Source of the DNA: Metallumcola ferriviriculae
GTDB lineage: Bacteria; Bacillota; JADQBR01
Length of the DNA stretch: 64,000 nucleotides
Assembly (NCBI RefSeq): GCF_035573695.1
Contig: NZ_CP121694.1
Coordinates: 782,501-846,500 of the forward strand
Direction of reading: 5' to 3'
The translations under genes were made by a program, and so were the position numbers. A model generated the notes under the pieces. It was not told the DNA's origin. It saw only the letters and a program-made list of their open reading frames with translations, and did no database searches. This document shows positions 24,723-33,402 of this stretch, piece after piece. Position 1 is the stretch's first letter. Every line of letters starts with the position of its first letter.

Positions 24723-25535
24723 GTGGAATTAATAGATTTGAGAAAGAGGATTGTTGAAAACTTAGACAAACAGATTAATAAGGAGTTAAGTGAATTTGTA
24801 ATTCCTAGGGACATTATGAATAGGAAAGAAAAGTTATTAAACGGAAAAGATGAGGATGAAATATTTGCTGAAGCAAAAATAGCAGATAATGAATTTGAGA
24901 CATTCATAAATTTGTGGCTTAATAATGCGTACAGATTTAGAGAGATTGAGCGTGCTATGGGTATGTTACTTCTTTTTTATAAAACTGGAAGCATAGAACC
25001 TTATATATCTGCTATCGAAAATAAATCAGCTGACTTTAGTCAACATTTTTGGCAAAGCTATGGTGATTTTCAAGTAAGAAGCTGTAGTTTATTGGATAGT
25101 GTAGGCCTATATTTAGCTTTTGTGTTTTATGGAATAATTGATGCTCCTTTTTATTTTAACAATGTTATTGACTCAATAAAACTCAAATATGGCGATAATA
25201 AACGCCGAATTCTAGATGGAGATCCTTTTAAACTAAAAAATAGAGATGATTGGAAAGTATTACTTGAAGCTAAACGTAGATATGGGGATATTAAGAGATG
25301 GAGAGATGAAGTAACTCATGCATTCTCACCTTTAATGTATATGTTAGATGGAAATGATGAGTTTGATCTCGGCAAAAAACAGATATTAAGGAGCCCGACA
25401 TTAAATGCTGAAAAAGCGATAGAAGAATGCAAAAAGTCTTATTGTTTACTAAGTTTAGTGAATATTGCTGCAGATACTTTTGCAGTTAGTTTTATAAATA
25501 CGAATTCATATCACAGAAATCATTATCACGTTTAG
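24723..25535 (+). CDS. Hypothetical HEPN-like protein
   Basis: About 270 aa, mostly helical. Residues near 195-215 contain DIKRWRDEVTHAFSP; the R-x4-H pattern inside helical context recalls HEPN RNase/nucleotidyl-associated domains such as the Cthe_2314 type. A preceding hydrophobic helix (SVGLYLAFVFYGII) is also seen in that group. GTG at 24723 fits GAGGTG spacing; GTG at 24714 is the alternative. Placement next to nuclease-like and DUF2971 genes suggests defence, but this is inference. Confidence 0.5.
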   Translation: MELIDLRKRIVENLDKQINKELSEFVIPRDIMNRKEKLLNGKDEDEIFAEAKIADNEFETFINLWLNNAYRFREIERAMGMLLLFYKTGSIEPYISAIENKSADFSQHFWQSYGDFQVRSCSLLDSVGLYLAFVFYGIIDAPFYFNNVIDSIKLKYGDNKRRILDGDPFKLKNRDDWKVLLEAKRRYGDIKRWRDEVTHAFSPLMYMLDGNDEFDLGKKQILRSPTLNAEKAIEECKKSYCLLSLVNIAADTFAVSFINTNSYHRNHYHV

Positions 25536-25760
25536 ATATTAATTTTAGGCTGAGAACGGCATATAACACGAGCACTCCAGCCCTTTTTCACAAGACTTGC
25601 AGATTTGGGATGTGTTTAGGGATTTAGTATTACGCACCCTATTGGGGTGGACACGTCAGGAATTCCGGGGACGATATATAAATATTGTACTTCTCATTAG
25701 GGTAATAATGCGAATGACTATTAGTATAAAAAGATCAATTTGTTTTAAGGGTGGCTAGAA
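25536..25760. other. Intergenic interval, nothing recognised
   Basis: 225 bases, AT-rich at its right end. There is no convincing ORF, hairpin terminator or repeat. The promoter of the DUF2971 gene probably lies in the last ~60 bases. Confidence 0.5.
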
Positions 25761-26744
25761 ATGGACTTTTCTGATTGCAGTTGTATAGAAGATATTAAAT
25801 TGAAACAAGAACTACTCCAATCAGTCTCTGTTATTCCTAATGATAAATTACAGTATCATTATACATCGCCAAAGGGTGTAGATGGTATTTTGAAAAATGA
25901 AAACATAGAATTAAGATTTACAAGAATAGATTGTGTAAATGATACAACAGATGGAAGTTATATAATTGAATATTATAAGAATATATGTAAGCAGTTATTG
26001 GAAAACAAAAATATAGATAAAGATTATTTCAATTCAATAATTAATGTTTTACCCTTTAAGGAATTTCCTTTTATCCATAAAGCAATTCCACCCCTAATAA
26101 TAGATGGAGTAGAATATAAAGAATGTTGCATATCTGAATATGTTACATATATATTCTGTTTTTCAACGCTCTCAGACTCATTACCAATGTGGAATTATTA
26201 TCTTAAAAACGGCCAATATGAGGGTTGGAACTTAGGTTTTTCTTCTTTAAAATTGAAGGAAGCCTTTCACTATCATCCTTATAAGAGAAATTTCTTAAGC
26301 GAATTAATTGTTGTTGAATATGACGACCATGAAAAAGACGATATATTGAAAGATTTTGTACAAGCATTATATAGATACCGTCATAAAGATGATACACAAT
26401 TATCAAAAACTAAATTAGCAATTTCATGCGAACTGTTTAAATGGCGATGTGCTTTTAAATCAAAGAATTTTTCACATGAGAAAGAGGTAAGGCTTGCAAT
26501 TCACTTACCATTAAATGAAGATAAAACAGCATTAAGTCCATTTGCCAAAACTGAACTTAGATATGGTAGTAACGCTGGGATTCCAAAGTATATTTTTGTA
26601 CCTCTTTTTGATAAAATGGCAATATGTGAAATTACAGTTTCTCCGCTTTTTAATGGGAAAAAGCAAAAAAGGCTTTTAATGCAATTGACTAATAAAGGTT
26701 ACGATGTAAAAGTTAATCATTCAAAAATACCGATTAGATTTTAA
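25761..26744 (+). CDS. DUF2971 family protein
   Basis: 327-aa protein. It shows the DUF2971 layout: HYTSPKGVDGILKNENIELR near 33-52, FTRIDCVNDTTDG near 54-66, then IFCFSTLSDSLPMWNYYLKN near 131-150 and a late CAFKSKNFSHEKEVRLA near 231-247. Proteins of this family are often found in defence or abortive-infection neighbourhoods, but their biochemical function is not established. The gene is monocistronic, AT-rich, with AAGGGTGG before the ATG. Confidence 0.8.
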   Translation: MDFSDCSCIEDIKLKQELLQSVSVIPNDKLQYHYTSPKGVDGILKNENIELRFTRIDCVNDTTDGSYIIEYYKNICKQLLENKNIDKDYFNSIINVLPFKEFPFIHKAIPPLIIDGVEYKECCISEYVTYIFCFSTLSDSLPMWNYYLKNGQYEGWNLGFSSLKLKEAFHYHPYKRNFLSELIVVEYDDHEKDDILKDFVQALYRYRHKDDTQLSKTKLAISCELFKWRCAFKSKNFSHEKEVRLAIHLPLNEDKTALSPFAKTELRYGSNAGIPKYIFVPLFDKMAICEITVSPLFNGKKQKRLLMQLTNKGYDVKVNHSKIPIRF

Positions 26745-26953
26745 TCTGGGTACCTACGGTTAAGGGGAAAAGGTTATTGACTAAGGGGACATGAGAATAG
26801 ATAGAAACCTGAAGAAGCACTATTCTAAAAAAAATCAGCGAAGTTATGTGGTTTTGAAAAACTTGATTTTCAGAAAAGCTCTCGGATAAGTGCATTCGGT
26901 TGCATAGATCAAGCTTATTCACATAATCCTTTCACTCGAAGAGAAAACACTTC

Positions 26954-27100
26954 TATTTTAGGAGAGTTGAGGGACGAATTTCTAAGACCTTAAGCTTATT
27001 GAATTTCGCCCGGGGGGTGTGTACTTTTTTGCGTTAATCCCGTACTTTTTAGCGTAAATCAATATCGCTAAATTGTATCAATATTTTAGTCATTAGACAA
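26954..27100 (+). repeat. 147-bp direct repeat, left copy (IS21-like end)
   Basis: It aligns end to end with 37251-37397. The right half has iterated units of the form TTTTTnGCGTTAATCC / TTTTTAGCGTAAATCAA, as in IS21-family termini with multiple transposase-binding sites. It is followed by an istB relic. The inverted pair ATTGTATCAA (near 27073) and TTGATACAAT (near 27117) lies at its right edge. Confidence 0.7.
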
Positions 27101-27163
27101 ATAAAAACTCAAACTTTGATACAATGAAAACTCCTTGATACAAGGGGTTTTCCTGTTTTAAGG

Positions 27164-27331
27164 GGTAAAATGGTCGTCTAGAAACGCTACCGTGCTTTCA
27201 GGGCAAATCGCTCACACAAAATGGTATGACCTATTCCCCGATCCTACCATCGCAGATGCTATCATGGATAGAGTCATACATAATTCATACATACTTGCTC
27301 TAGATTCAAAAAAATCCATGCGAGAAGTATG
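27164..27331 (+). pseudogene. istB: IS21 istB C-terminal relic
   Basis: Translation gives RNATVLSGQIAHTKWYDLF, DPTIADAIMDRVIHNSYILA and KKSMRE, the C-terminal end of the IS21 ATPase helper IstB. The upstream RLE codons are out of frame by one base. The rest of istB and all of istA are missing, and the 3' end is joined directly to recombinase sequence. Confidence 0.8.
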
Positions 27332-27701
27332 CGGTAAAAACTACAAACGCAAGACCACACACGGACGGATTTCGTGGAACTGCTCTACTTACCTGAAATT
27401 CGGCAAGGCATTCTGCCACACCAAGCAAATCCCCGAAGACATCCTGCTTTCGATAGTTACAGAGGTTTTAGGGCTTACGAAGTTTGATGAGACGGTCTTT
27501 GAGCAAAAGATTAAGGAAATACAGGCTATTGATTCTAACCTTCTGGTATTTGTTTTTCGTGACGGCCAGACTGTCCAAAAGGAGTGGCAGAACAAATCAC
27601 GTAGTGAAAGCTGGAATGAGAAAGCCCGACAACAGGCGCGGGAGAGACAACTAAAATATTTGGAAAGGAGGAAAGCTTCATGTATCCAGCAAGAGCAGTA
27701 A
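27332..27701 (+). pseudogene. Serine recombinase C-terminal fragment (paralogue of recombinase 1)
   Basis: It begins in the zinc ribbon (VCGKNYKRK) and continues NCSTYLKFGK...CHTKQIPEDILLS, closely matching recombinase 1 from residue ~318 on. The resolvase and recombinase domains are gone. The istB relic is in the same reading frame, so an artificial 169-aa open frame (27192-27701) exists. Its stop codon overlaps the start of the next recombinase by 22 bases, which is the native spacing. Confidence 0.8.
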
Positions 27702-29272
27702 AAGTTATTCCGGCAACAGCAGGACTTTTTGCACCCATAGCTGCCGGAACTCCAGCAACAAAACGGGTTGCTGCCTACGCAAGGGTTTCAACGGACAATG
27801 ATGAACAGCTCTCAAGCTACGAGGCGCAGGTGGATTATTACACTAGACACATCAAATCAAATCCAGCTTGGATGTTCATTGAGGTCTACGCTGATGAGGG
27901 TATTTCAGCTACAAGCACAAAAAAGCGTGATGGTTTCAACAAGATGATAGCTGACGCACTGGCCGGTGAAATCGACCTGATTATTACCAAGTCGGTGTCC
28001 AGATTTGCCAGGAACACTGTTGATACGCTGACTACTGTCCGACAGCTTAAGGAAAAAGGCGTGGAGGTTTATTTTGAAAAGGAGAACATCTACACATTAG
28101 ACAGTAAGGGTGAGCTATTGATCTCAATTATGTCAAGCTTGGCTCAAGAAGAATCAAGGTCAATAAGCGCTAATGTCACCTGGGGTCAGCGCAAACGGTT
28201 TGCCGACGGTAAAGTCAGCCTGCCATACGGACAGTTCCTTGGTTACGAAAAAGGTGAAGATGGCTTGCCGAAAATTGTCGAAAAAGAAGCTGAGTTTGTC
28301 CGGTTGATTTACAAACTCTTTCTTGAAGGTAAGACGCCTTCGGGTATAGCAAAGCATCTTACAGAGAAAGGTATCAAGACTCCTGCTGGTAAACAGAAAT
28401 GGCAACCCAGTACCGTAACGAGTATCCTTCAGAATGAAAAATATAAAGGCGATGCTGTGCTGCAGAAATCATTTACAGTGGATTTCCTTACCAAGAAAAA
28501 GAAAATTAATGAGGGTGAGATTCCCCAGTACTATGTGGAAAACAGTCATCCGGCAATCATAAGCCCCGAGACATATGAACTGGTTCAAGAAGAGTTCAGG
28601 CGGCGTAAAGCGGCAGGAAGATATACAAGCGCCATTAACTGCTTTGCCAGCCGGATTGTTTGTGGGGACTGTGGCGGATTTTACGGCAGAAAGATATGGC
28701 ACTCCACCACCAAGTACGCCAACACCGTTTGGCAGTGCAATAATAAGTTCAGAAAGAGAACCTATTGTAACACCCCTCACCTGAAAGAAGAAGTCCTGAA
28801 ACGAGCCTTTGTCGAGGCCTTCAACAGCCTTATTGAAAATAAAGATGAGATTTTATCCACCTATAATGAAATAATTGTAACGATTACAGACTTCAAAAAG
28901 CAGGAGAAGGAGAGCCAAAAAATCAATGAAGAATGCACAGTCATTGAAGCGGCAGTGGAAAAGCTGATTGCTGAAAACGCAAGGTCAGCAATAGACCAGA
29001 AGGAATACACCAAGAGGTACACCCCCCTTGCTACCAGATATAACGAGCTGCAAAACAGGAAGCAGGAGCTTAATAGCGAAATCGCAATCTTAAAAGCCAG
29101 GCGCAATCAGATGAACGCCTTCATCCGCCAACTTAAAGAGCAAAAAGAACTACTGACCGAGTTTAACGAGAGCCTTTGGTGTGCGACTGTTAACGCAGTG
29201 GTTGTAAAATCCAATGAAGAGATAACTTTTCAGTTTAAAGACGGAACTGAATTGCCATGGGGGATTGAATAA
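27680..29272 (+). CDS. Large serine recombinase 3
   Basis: 530-aa large serine recombinase, clearly paralogous to recombinase 2 along its whole length (RVAAYARVSTDNDEQLSSYE; SVSRFARNTVDTLTTVRQLK; WGQRKRFADGKVSLPYGQFL). The zinc ribbon is CGDCGGFYGRK...CNNKF near 329-357, followed by a coiled coil. The start ATG follows GGAAAGGAGG. It forms a tandem set with the next two recombinases. Confidence 0.92.
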   Translation: MYPARAVKVIPATAGLFAPIAAGTPATKRVAAYARVSTDNDEQLSSYEAQVDYYTRHIKSNPAWMFIEVYADEGISATSTKKRDGFNKMIADALAGEIDLIITKSVSRFARNTVDTLTTVRQLKEKGVEVYFEKENIYTLDSKGELLISIMSSLAQEESRSISANVTWGQRKRFADGKVSLPYGQFLGYEKGEDGLPKIVEKEAEFVRLIYKLFLEGKTPSGIAKHLTEKGIKTPAGKQKWQPSTVTSILQNEKYKGDAVLQKSFTVDFLTKKKKINEGEIPQYYVENSHPAIISPETYELVQEEFRRRKAAGRYTSAINCFASRIVCGDCGGFYGRKIWHSTTKYANTVWQCNNKFRKRTYCNTPHLKEEVLKRAFVEAFNSLIENKDEILSTYNEIIVTITDFKKQEKESQKINEECTVIEAAVEKLIAENARSAIDQKEYTKRYTPLATRYNELQNRKQELNSEIAILKARRNQMNAFIRQLKEQKELLTEFNESLWCATVNAVVVKSNEEITFQFKDGTELPWGIE

Positions 29273-29274
29273 CC

Positions 29275-30477
29275 ATGGTGAAAAGAAAGATAACTGAAAT
29301 AAAAGGAAGCCTCAATCCCTTCACCGTACCTCCAAAAATCAGAGTTTGTGCCTATGTACGTGTATCAACTGAACACTCCGGGCAGATGAATTCCCTCCAA
29401 AACCAGACCGAATACTATGAACGAAAGCTAAAGTCAAATCCTGCGTATGAATTCTGCGGCATTTTCTCAGACACGGGTATATCCGGCTTAAAAATAGACC
29501 GGCCGGGCCTAAAGGCTATGCTTGAAAAAGCAAGAGCAGGTGAAATAGATATTATCATTACAAAGTCGGTTTCCCGATTTGCAAGGAATACTCTAATGCT
29601 GCTTAAATATGTCCGCGAATTAAAAGATGCAGGTGTGGGTGTCATCTTCGAAGAGCAGAACATCAACACCATAAATGCTGAGGGAGAATTAATGCTCACT
29701 GTCCTTGCAGCCATCGCGGAAGAAGAACGAAAGTCGGTCTGTGCCAATGTTCAATGGGCCATGCAGAACAAATTCAAGCGCGGAGAGGCGATGGTAGACG
29801 TTAATCGCCTCATGGGTTACGACCGGGACGAAAATGGCAGTCTGGTCATAAATAAAAAGCAGGCAGAAATCGTCAAGCGGATTTATAATCTCTATCTAAA
29901 TGTTATTTCCGGGTATAAGATTGCGCAGATACTAAATGACGAAGGTGTCCCTACCTATACTAAGAATCCATGGCGTTCGCACCGGATTTTAAGTATCATC
30001 TCCAACGAGAAATATACCGGCGACTGTTTGATGCAAAAAGCCTTCGTTAATGAGGAGGGTAAGCAAGTTTTAAATAAAGGGCAAAAGCCCAAGTACTACG
30101 TTGAAAATGCCCATCCGGCAATTATTCCAAGAACAAAGTGGAAGGCGGCCCAAACCATCCGTGAAGGCAGAAAAAAGAAAGAATATCCCTTTACCGGCTT
30201 ATTAAAGTGTCCGTACTGTGGAGCATCGCTCATCAGAGTCATCCATCAAGGCGGCTATGTAAGCTGGATTTGTGCAACCTATCAGCAAAAAGGTAAGGCC
30301 GTATGTATAGGGATGCGCATAGCAGATGGAATATTAGAAGCGCTTTCGAAGGATTATGCAATAACTGAGCCTATGGTTCTGGAGGAGGTGAATCATGACC
30401 TCCGTAGAAAGAAGAGGTCCGAGAAGGATTTCCGTCTTATACCCGTTACCCAGTACAACGGATGGCGAGAAGAATGA
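29275..30477 (+). CDS. Large serine recombinase 4 (short)
   Basis: 400-aa serine recombinase. The catalytic segment is RVCAYVRVSTEHSGQMNS at ~24-41. IIITKSVSRFARNTL, the recombinase domain and CPYCGASLIRV...WICATYQQKGKAVC zinc ribbon (~310-345) follow, but the usual long coiled coil is missing. It begins 2 bases after the previous stop (probable coupling) and overlaps the next gene by 83 bases. Confidence 0.88.
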   Translation: MVKRKITEIKGSLNPFTVPPKIRVCAYVRVSTEHSGQMNSLQNQTEYYERKLKSNPAYEFCGIFSDTGISGLKIDRPGLKAMLEKARAGEIDIIITKSVSRFARNTLMLLKYVRELKDAGVGVIFEEQNINTINAEGELMLTVLAAIAEEERKSVCANVQWAMQNKFKRGEAMVDVNRLMGYDRDENGSLVINKKQAEIVKRIYNLYLNVISGYKIAQILNDEGVPTYTKNPWRSHRILSIISNEKYTGDCLMQKAFVNEEGKQVLNKGQKPKYYVENAHPAIIPRTKWKAAQTIREGRKKKEYPFTGLLKCPYCGASLIRVIHQGGYVSWICATYQQKGKAVCIGMRIADGILEALSKDYAITEPMVLEEVNHDLRRKKRSEKDFRLIPVTQYNGWREE

Positions 30478-31825
30478 AACGAATAAACAGAGAGTTGCGG
30501 CTTACTGCCGGGTCTCAACAGGCAGTGACGAGCAACTTTCAAGCTATCATGCACAAATAACCTATTACGAAAATTATATAAGATCACATCCTGATTACTC
30601 TTTTGCCGGAATTTACGCTGATGAAGGCATCTCCGGAACTGACCTTAAAAAGCGCGATGCTTTTAACCGTCTGATGCAGGACGCCAGAGATGGCCATATA
30701 GATATGATCATTACTAAGAGCCTCTCCCGCTTCGGTCGCAATACTCTTGATTGTCTTAACTGTATTAGGGAATTGAAAGCCCTCGGGGTGGATGTCTATT
30801 TTGAAAAGGAGAATATCCACACCATGAGAAGCGAAGGAGAGATGCTTTTGACGCTGATCTCAGCAGTAGCGCAAACCGAAAGCCTTGCTATTTCAGAAAA
30901 CGTTAAATGGGGCATCCGCAGAAAGTATGAGAGAGGTAATATCAAAAGCATTCCAAGCGGTAAATTCCTGGGTTATGACAAGGACGAAGACGGTAATCTC
31001 ATCATTAATGAAGAACAAGCCAAAGTAGTGCGCCGGATCTACCAGGAGTTCCTTGACGGGTTCGGTACCTTCCAGATTGCCAAGCGCCTGACCACAGAGA
31101 AAGTACTGATGGCTTATGGCGGGAAGGAGTGGTGTGCAAGCCATATCACAAAAGTTCTTACTAATGAAAAGATGAAGGGCGATACAAGGTTTCAAAAGAC
31201 TTATAACGCAGATTATTTAACAAAGCGGCGTGTGAAGAATGAAGGGGAATTGCCACAATATTATTTTGAGAACACCCATCCCGCAATTATCGATAAAGAC
31301 ACATGGAAATGCGCGCAGCTTGAAATGAAGCGGCAGGAACAGTTTGCTAAAGACCACTACATGAATAAGTTTCACCGGCATAGTGAGGAGTATCCCCTCA
31401 GCGGGAAAATCATCTGCAAAGAATGCGGACATACATTTTTGCTTCGAAAATCAAAGCGAAAAGAGGATTATGGAAAGAAGTACTGGATTTGCAGTAACTT
31501 CAAGGCTGGACGCTATAAACCGGTTGGGGAGGATACCTCCCGGAATGGTCAAAGGATTTATGCAGAGATTGCAGAAAAGGAATTCATCAAAGCATGGAAC
31601 CAACTGGTTGATGATAAAGAGAGCTTTTTGCCAAAGCGGCAGCAAACCATAAACGGCGACGATACTTTGGCTGCATATAGGGCTAAGGAACTGGTGTGCA
31701 TGATAGAAGAAGTCGGGTGCATTGAAACGATGCCATATGAATTGATGCTTAAGACACTTGACCATATTGAAATCGGGCTTAATGGCAAACCGGTGGTTGT
31801 TTTTCTTGCCGGAACAAGAATTTGA
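30395..31825 (+). CDS. Large serine recombinase 5
   Basis: 476-aa serine recombinase. QRVAAYCRVSTGSDEQLSSY near 32-51 is the catalytic segment, SLSRFGRNTLDCLNCIREL follows, and the zinc ribbon CKECGHTFLLRKSKR...CSNF is near 350-375. It starts with ATG inside recombinase 4, preceded by GGAGGAGG. It is the last gene of the trio and is followed by a terminator. Three tandem recombinases with overlaps suggest that they act as a set. Confidence 0.9.
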   Translation: MTSVERRGPRRISVLYPLPSTTDGEKNETNKQRVAAYCRVSTGSDEQLSSYHAQITYYENYIRSHPDYSFAGIYADEGISGTDLKKRDAFNRLMQDARDGHIDMIITKSLSRFGRNTLDCLNCIRELKALGVDVYFEKENIHTMRSEGEMLLTLISAVAQTESLAISENVKWGIRRKYERGNIKSIPSGKFLGYDKDEDGNLIINEEQAKVVRRIYQEFLDGFGTFQIAKRLTTEKVLMAYGGKEWCASHITKVLTNEKMKGDTRFQKTYNADYLTKRRVKNEGELPQYYFENTHPAIIDKDTWKCAQLEMKRQEQFAKDHYMNKFHRHSEEYPLSGKIICKECGHTFLLRKSKRKEDYGKKYWICSNFKAGRYKPVGEDTSRNGQRIYAEIAEKEFIKAWNQLVDDKESFLPKRQQTINGDDTLAAYRAKELVCMIEEVGCIETMPYELMLKTLDHIEIGLNGKPVVVFLAGTRI

Positions 31826-31841
31826 ATACGAAAATTAGAAT

Positions 31842-31882
31842 CCCGCAGGGTTGGCTTGGTGCTGAACTTGCGGGTTTTTTTT
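31842..31882 (+). terminator. Terminator of recombinase operon
   Basis: CCCGCA/TGCGGG stem with a ~21-base loop followed by eight T residues, 17 bases after the recombinase 5 stop. Confidence 0.7.
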
Positions 31883-32032
31883 GTTTTTATAGGGGTTTTT
31901 TGGGGAAGGTTGCTTTCATAGGAAATGTTTGTATACCGTGTATTAAAAAAGAAAGGAGCTTTAATTTCTTTGGAATTTTTATGATTAACAGGAAACTTTT
32001 AAGAAAATATAGAATAGCTTAACGATGTTTCA

Positions 32033-32057
32033 TTGCAAAATTGCACAAGTTTTGCAA
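32033..32057. promoter_or_regulatory. Inverted repeat upstream of defence-like operon
   Basis: TTGCAAAA and TTTTGCAA are separated by 9 bases, forming a perfect 8-bp dyad 58 bases upstream of the 32116 start. It could be an operator. Confidence 0.35.
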
Positions 32058-32115
32058 GTGAGAAGCCGATAAATGTTTAAAGAACCGGTTCCATCAATTA
32101 CGAGGGAGATAATTA

Positions 32116-33327
32116 ATGATTCCTTTAGATTTCTTAGATTATGGCGAAAACAATAGTATTGATATGAAAGTCACAGAAAATGTAAATGGAAACCTAGCAG
32201 TAATTGTAAGAGTACTATTAGATTATCTGAATAATGATCCAGATTTCGGGATGGATGGTTTTCTACCTAGAGATTATTTAATGCGTAGACCACAAGAATG
32301 TAGATGTCTTGTAGATGAATTATATGAACTAATCTTATCCCCTGAACTTAGATATTATATAAATCCAAAATACGAGTATCTTTTATATACTATTTTACAA
32401 TGGTGGGAAGATTGTAATGATAATCCCTCTGAGCTTATACCTAATCCAATAAACAAAGACCTTTTTTCTCTAATATCAACTAATCCAAATTATTTAACTA
32501 ACGATGGTACAAATTATGTTTTAAAAGAAATACAAAATTATGAATCGTATTATTATTTCTGTTTCTGCGATCATGATTTTCTCCCCTCGCAATTAAGTAA
32601 GATGTTAACGATGTTTTTACGTAATGAAGAATTGTTTTCAATGTTTTTTCCAGATGTAAATTTATATGATTATATAGATCTCATGCCAGTAGATTTGAGA
32701 AAACAATACTTAGGAAAATTACAGCTACCCCAGAGTCCAAAAACAAAATTAGAAGCTATTAACATTGAAAAGGGAGTGATTACTGAATTATATAAAGTAC
32801 TTCGTAAATTCCAAAAGCGTGTAGTTGAATTTCGTAATCGTGGTGAAACCGAGATAAGCAACGATATACATGATAGTATCGAAGAAGTTCTAAAATCTAA
32901 GTATGATTTACAAATTACAAGAGAATTTCCGATGGGAAGAGCTATTAAAACATTAGGGGAAACTGACTTATATATTTATGGGGATGAAGACTATGCCATT
33001 ATTGAAAGTAAACACATTGAAAATTTTTTAGATCAATTTAAACAATTGTTGGGTTATTTAAATCATTATTTTCATTTCGGCATTACTATTTCTATAAACA
33101 AAAAATATAATTTGCAAGATGCTATAGATAAAATCAAGGAGAACCTAAACAATTTTGTAGACGATAATTTTAAATTAGTTTCAGTAAAGGATTTAGAACA
33201 GCAATATGTTTTTAAGAGTGTTCATATAATTCCTGAAGATAAAGCTAAGCATATGACTGTCTATCATTTTATTCTTCATTTGAATGATTATGACCGTGAA
33301 AGAATTGCTAAAGAAGCGAGAACTTAG
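32116..33327 (+). CDS. Hypothetical protein with C-terminal nuclease-like fold
   Basis: 403-aa AT-rich gene. The N-terminal ~220 residues are helical and unrecognised. Near residues 265-320 the pattern ISNDIHDSIEEVLKSKYDL, GETDLYIYG, DYAIIESKH resembles a PD-(D/E)xK core (acidic helix, D, then E-x-K). The ribosome binding site is GAGGGAG. It lies 75 bases before the OLD-type ATPase gene and may be an accessory component of that system or an independent gene. Confidence 0.55.
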   Translation: MIPLDFLDYGENNSIDMKVTENVNGNLAVIVRVLLDYLNNDPDFGMDGFLPRDYLMRRPQECRCLVDELYELILSPELRYYINPKYEYLLYTILQWWEDCNDNPSELIPNPINKDLFSLISTNPNYLTNDGTNYVLKEIQNYESYYYFCFCDHDFLPSQLSKMLTMFLRNEELFSMFFPDVNLYDYIDLMPVDLRKQYLGKLQLPQSPKTKLEAINIEKGVITELYKVLRKFQKRVVEFRNRGETEISNDIHDSIEEVLKSKYDLQITREFPMGRAIKTLGETDLYIYGDEDYAIIESKHIENFLDQFKQLLGYLNHYFHFGITISINKKYNLQDAIDKIKENLNNFVDDNFKLVSVKDLEQQYVFKSVHIIPEDKAKHMTVYHFILHLNDYDRERIAKEART

Positions 33328-33402
33328 AATTAGACCCATCTTAAACATTATGTTTTGTGCTATAAAAAGCTTCACCTTCAATAAATTGTAATGGAGGATT
33401 CT

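Noticed and set aside
27018-27126. CRISPR-like array from the repeated TTTTTAGCG units
   Set aside because: Units are short, irregular and lack equal spacers; they fit IS21-type terminal repeats better.
31822-32022. 66-codon frame after recombinase 5
   Set aside because: Overlaps the terminator hairpin and T-tract; no ribosome binding site or homology pattern.
32116-33327. Restriction-modification system
   Set aside because: No methyltransferase motif was found anywhere between 20 and 38 kb.
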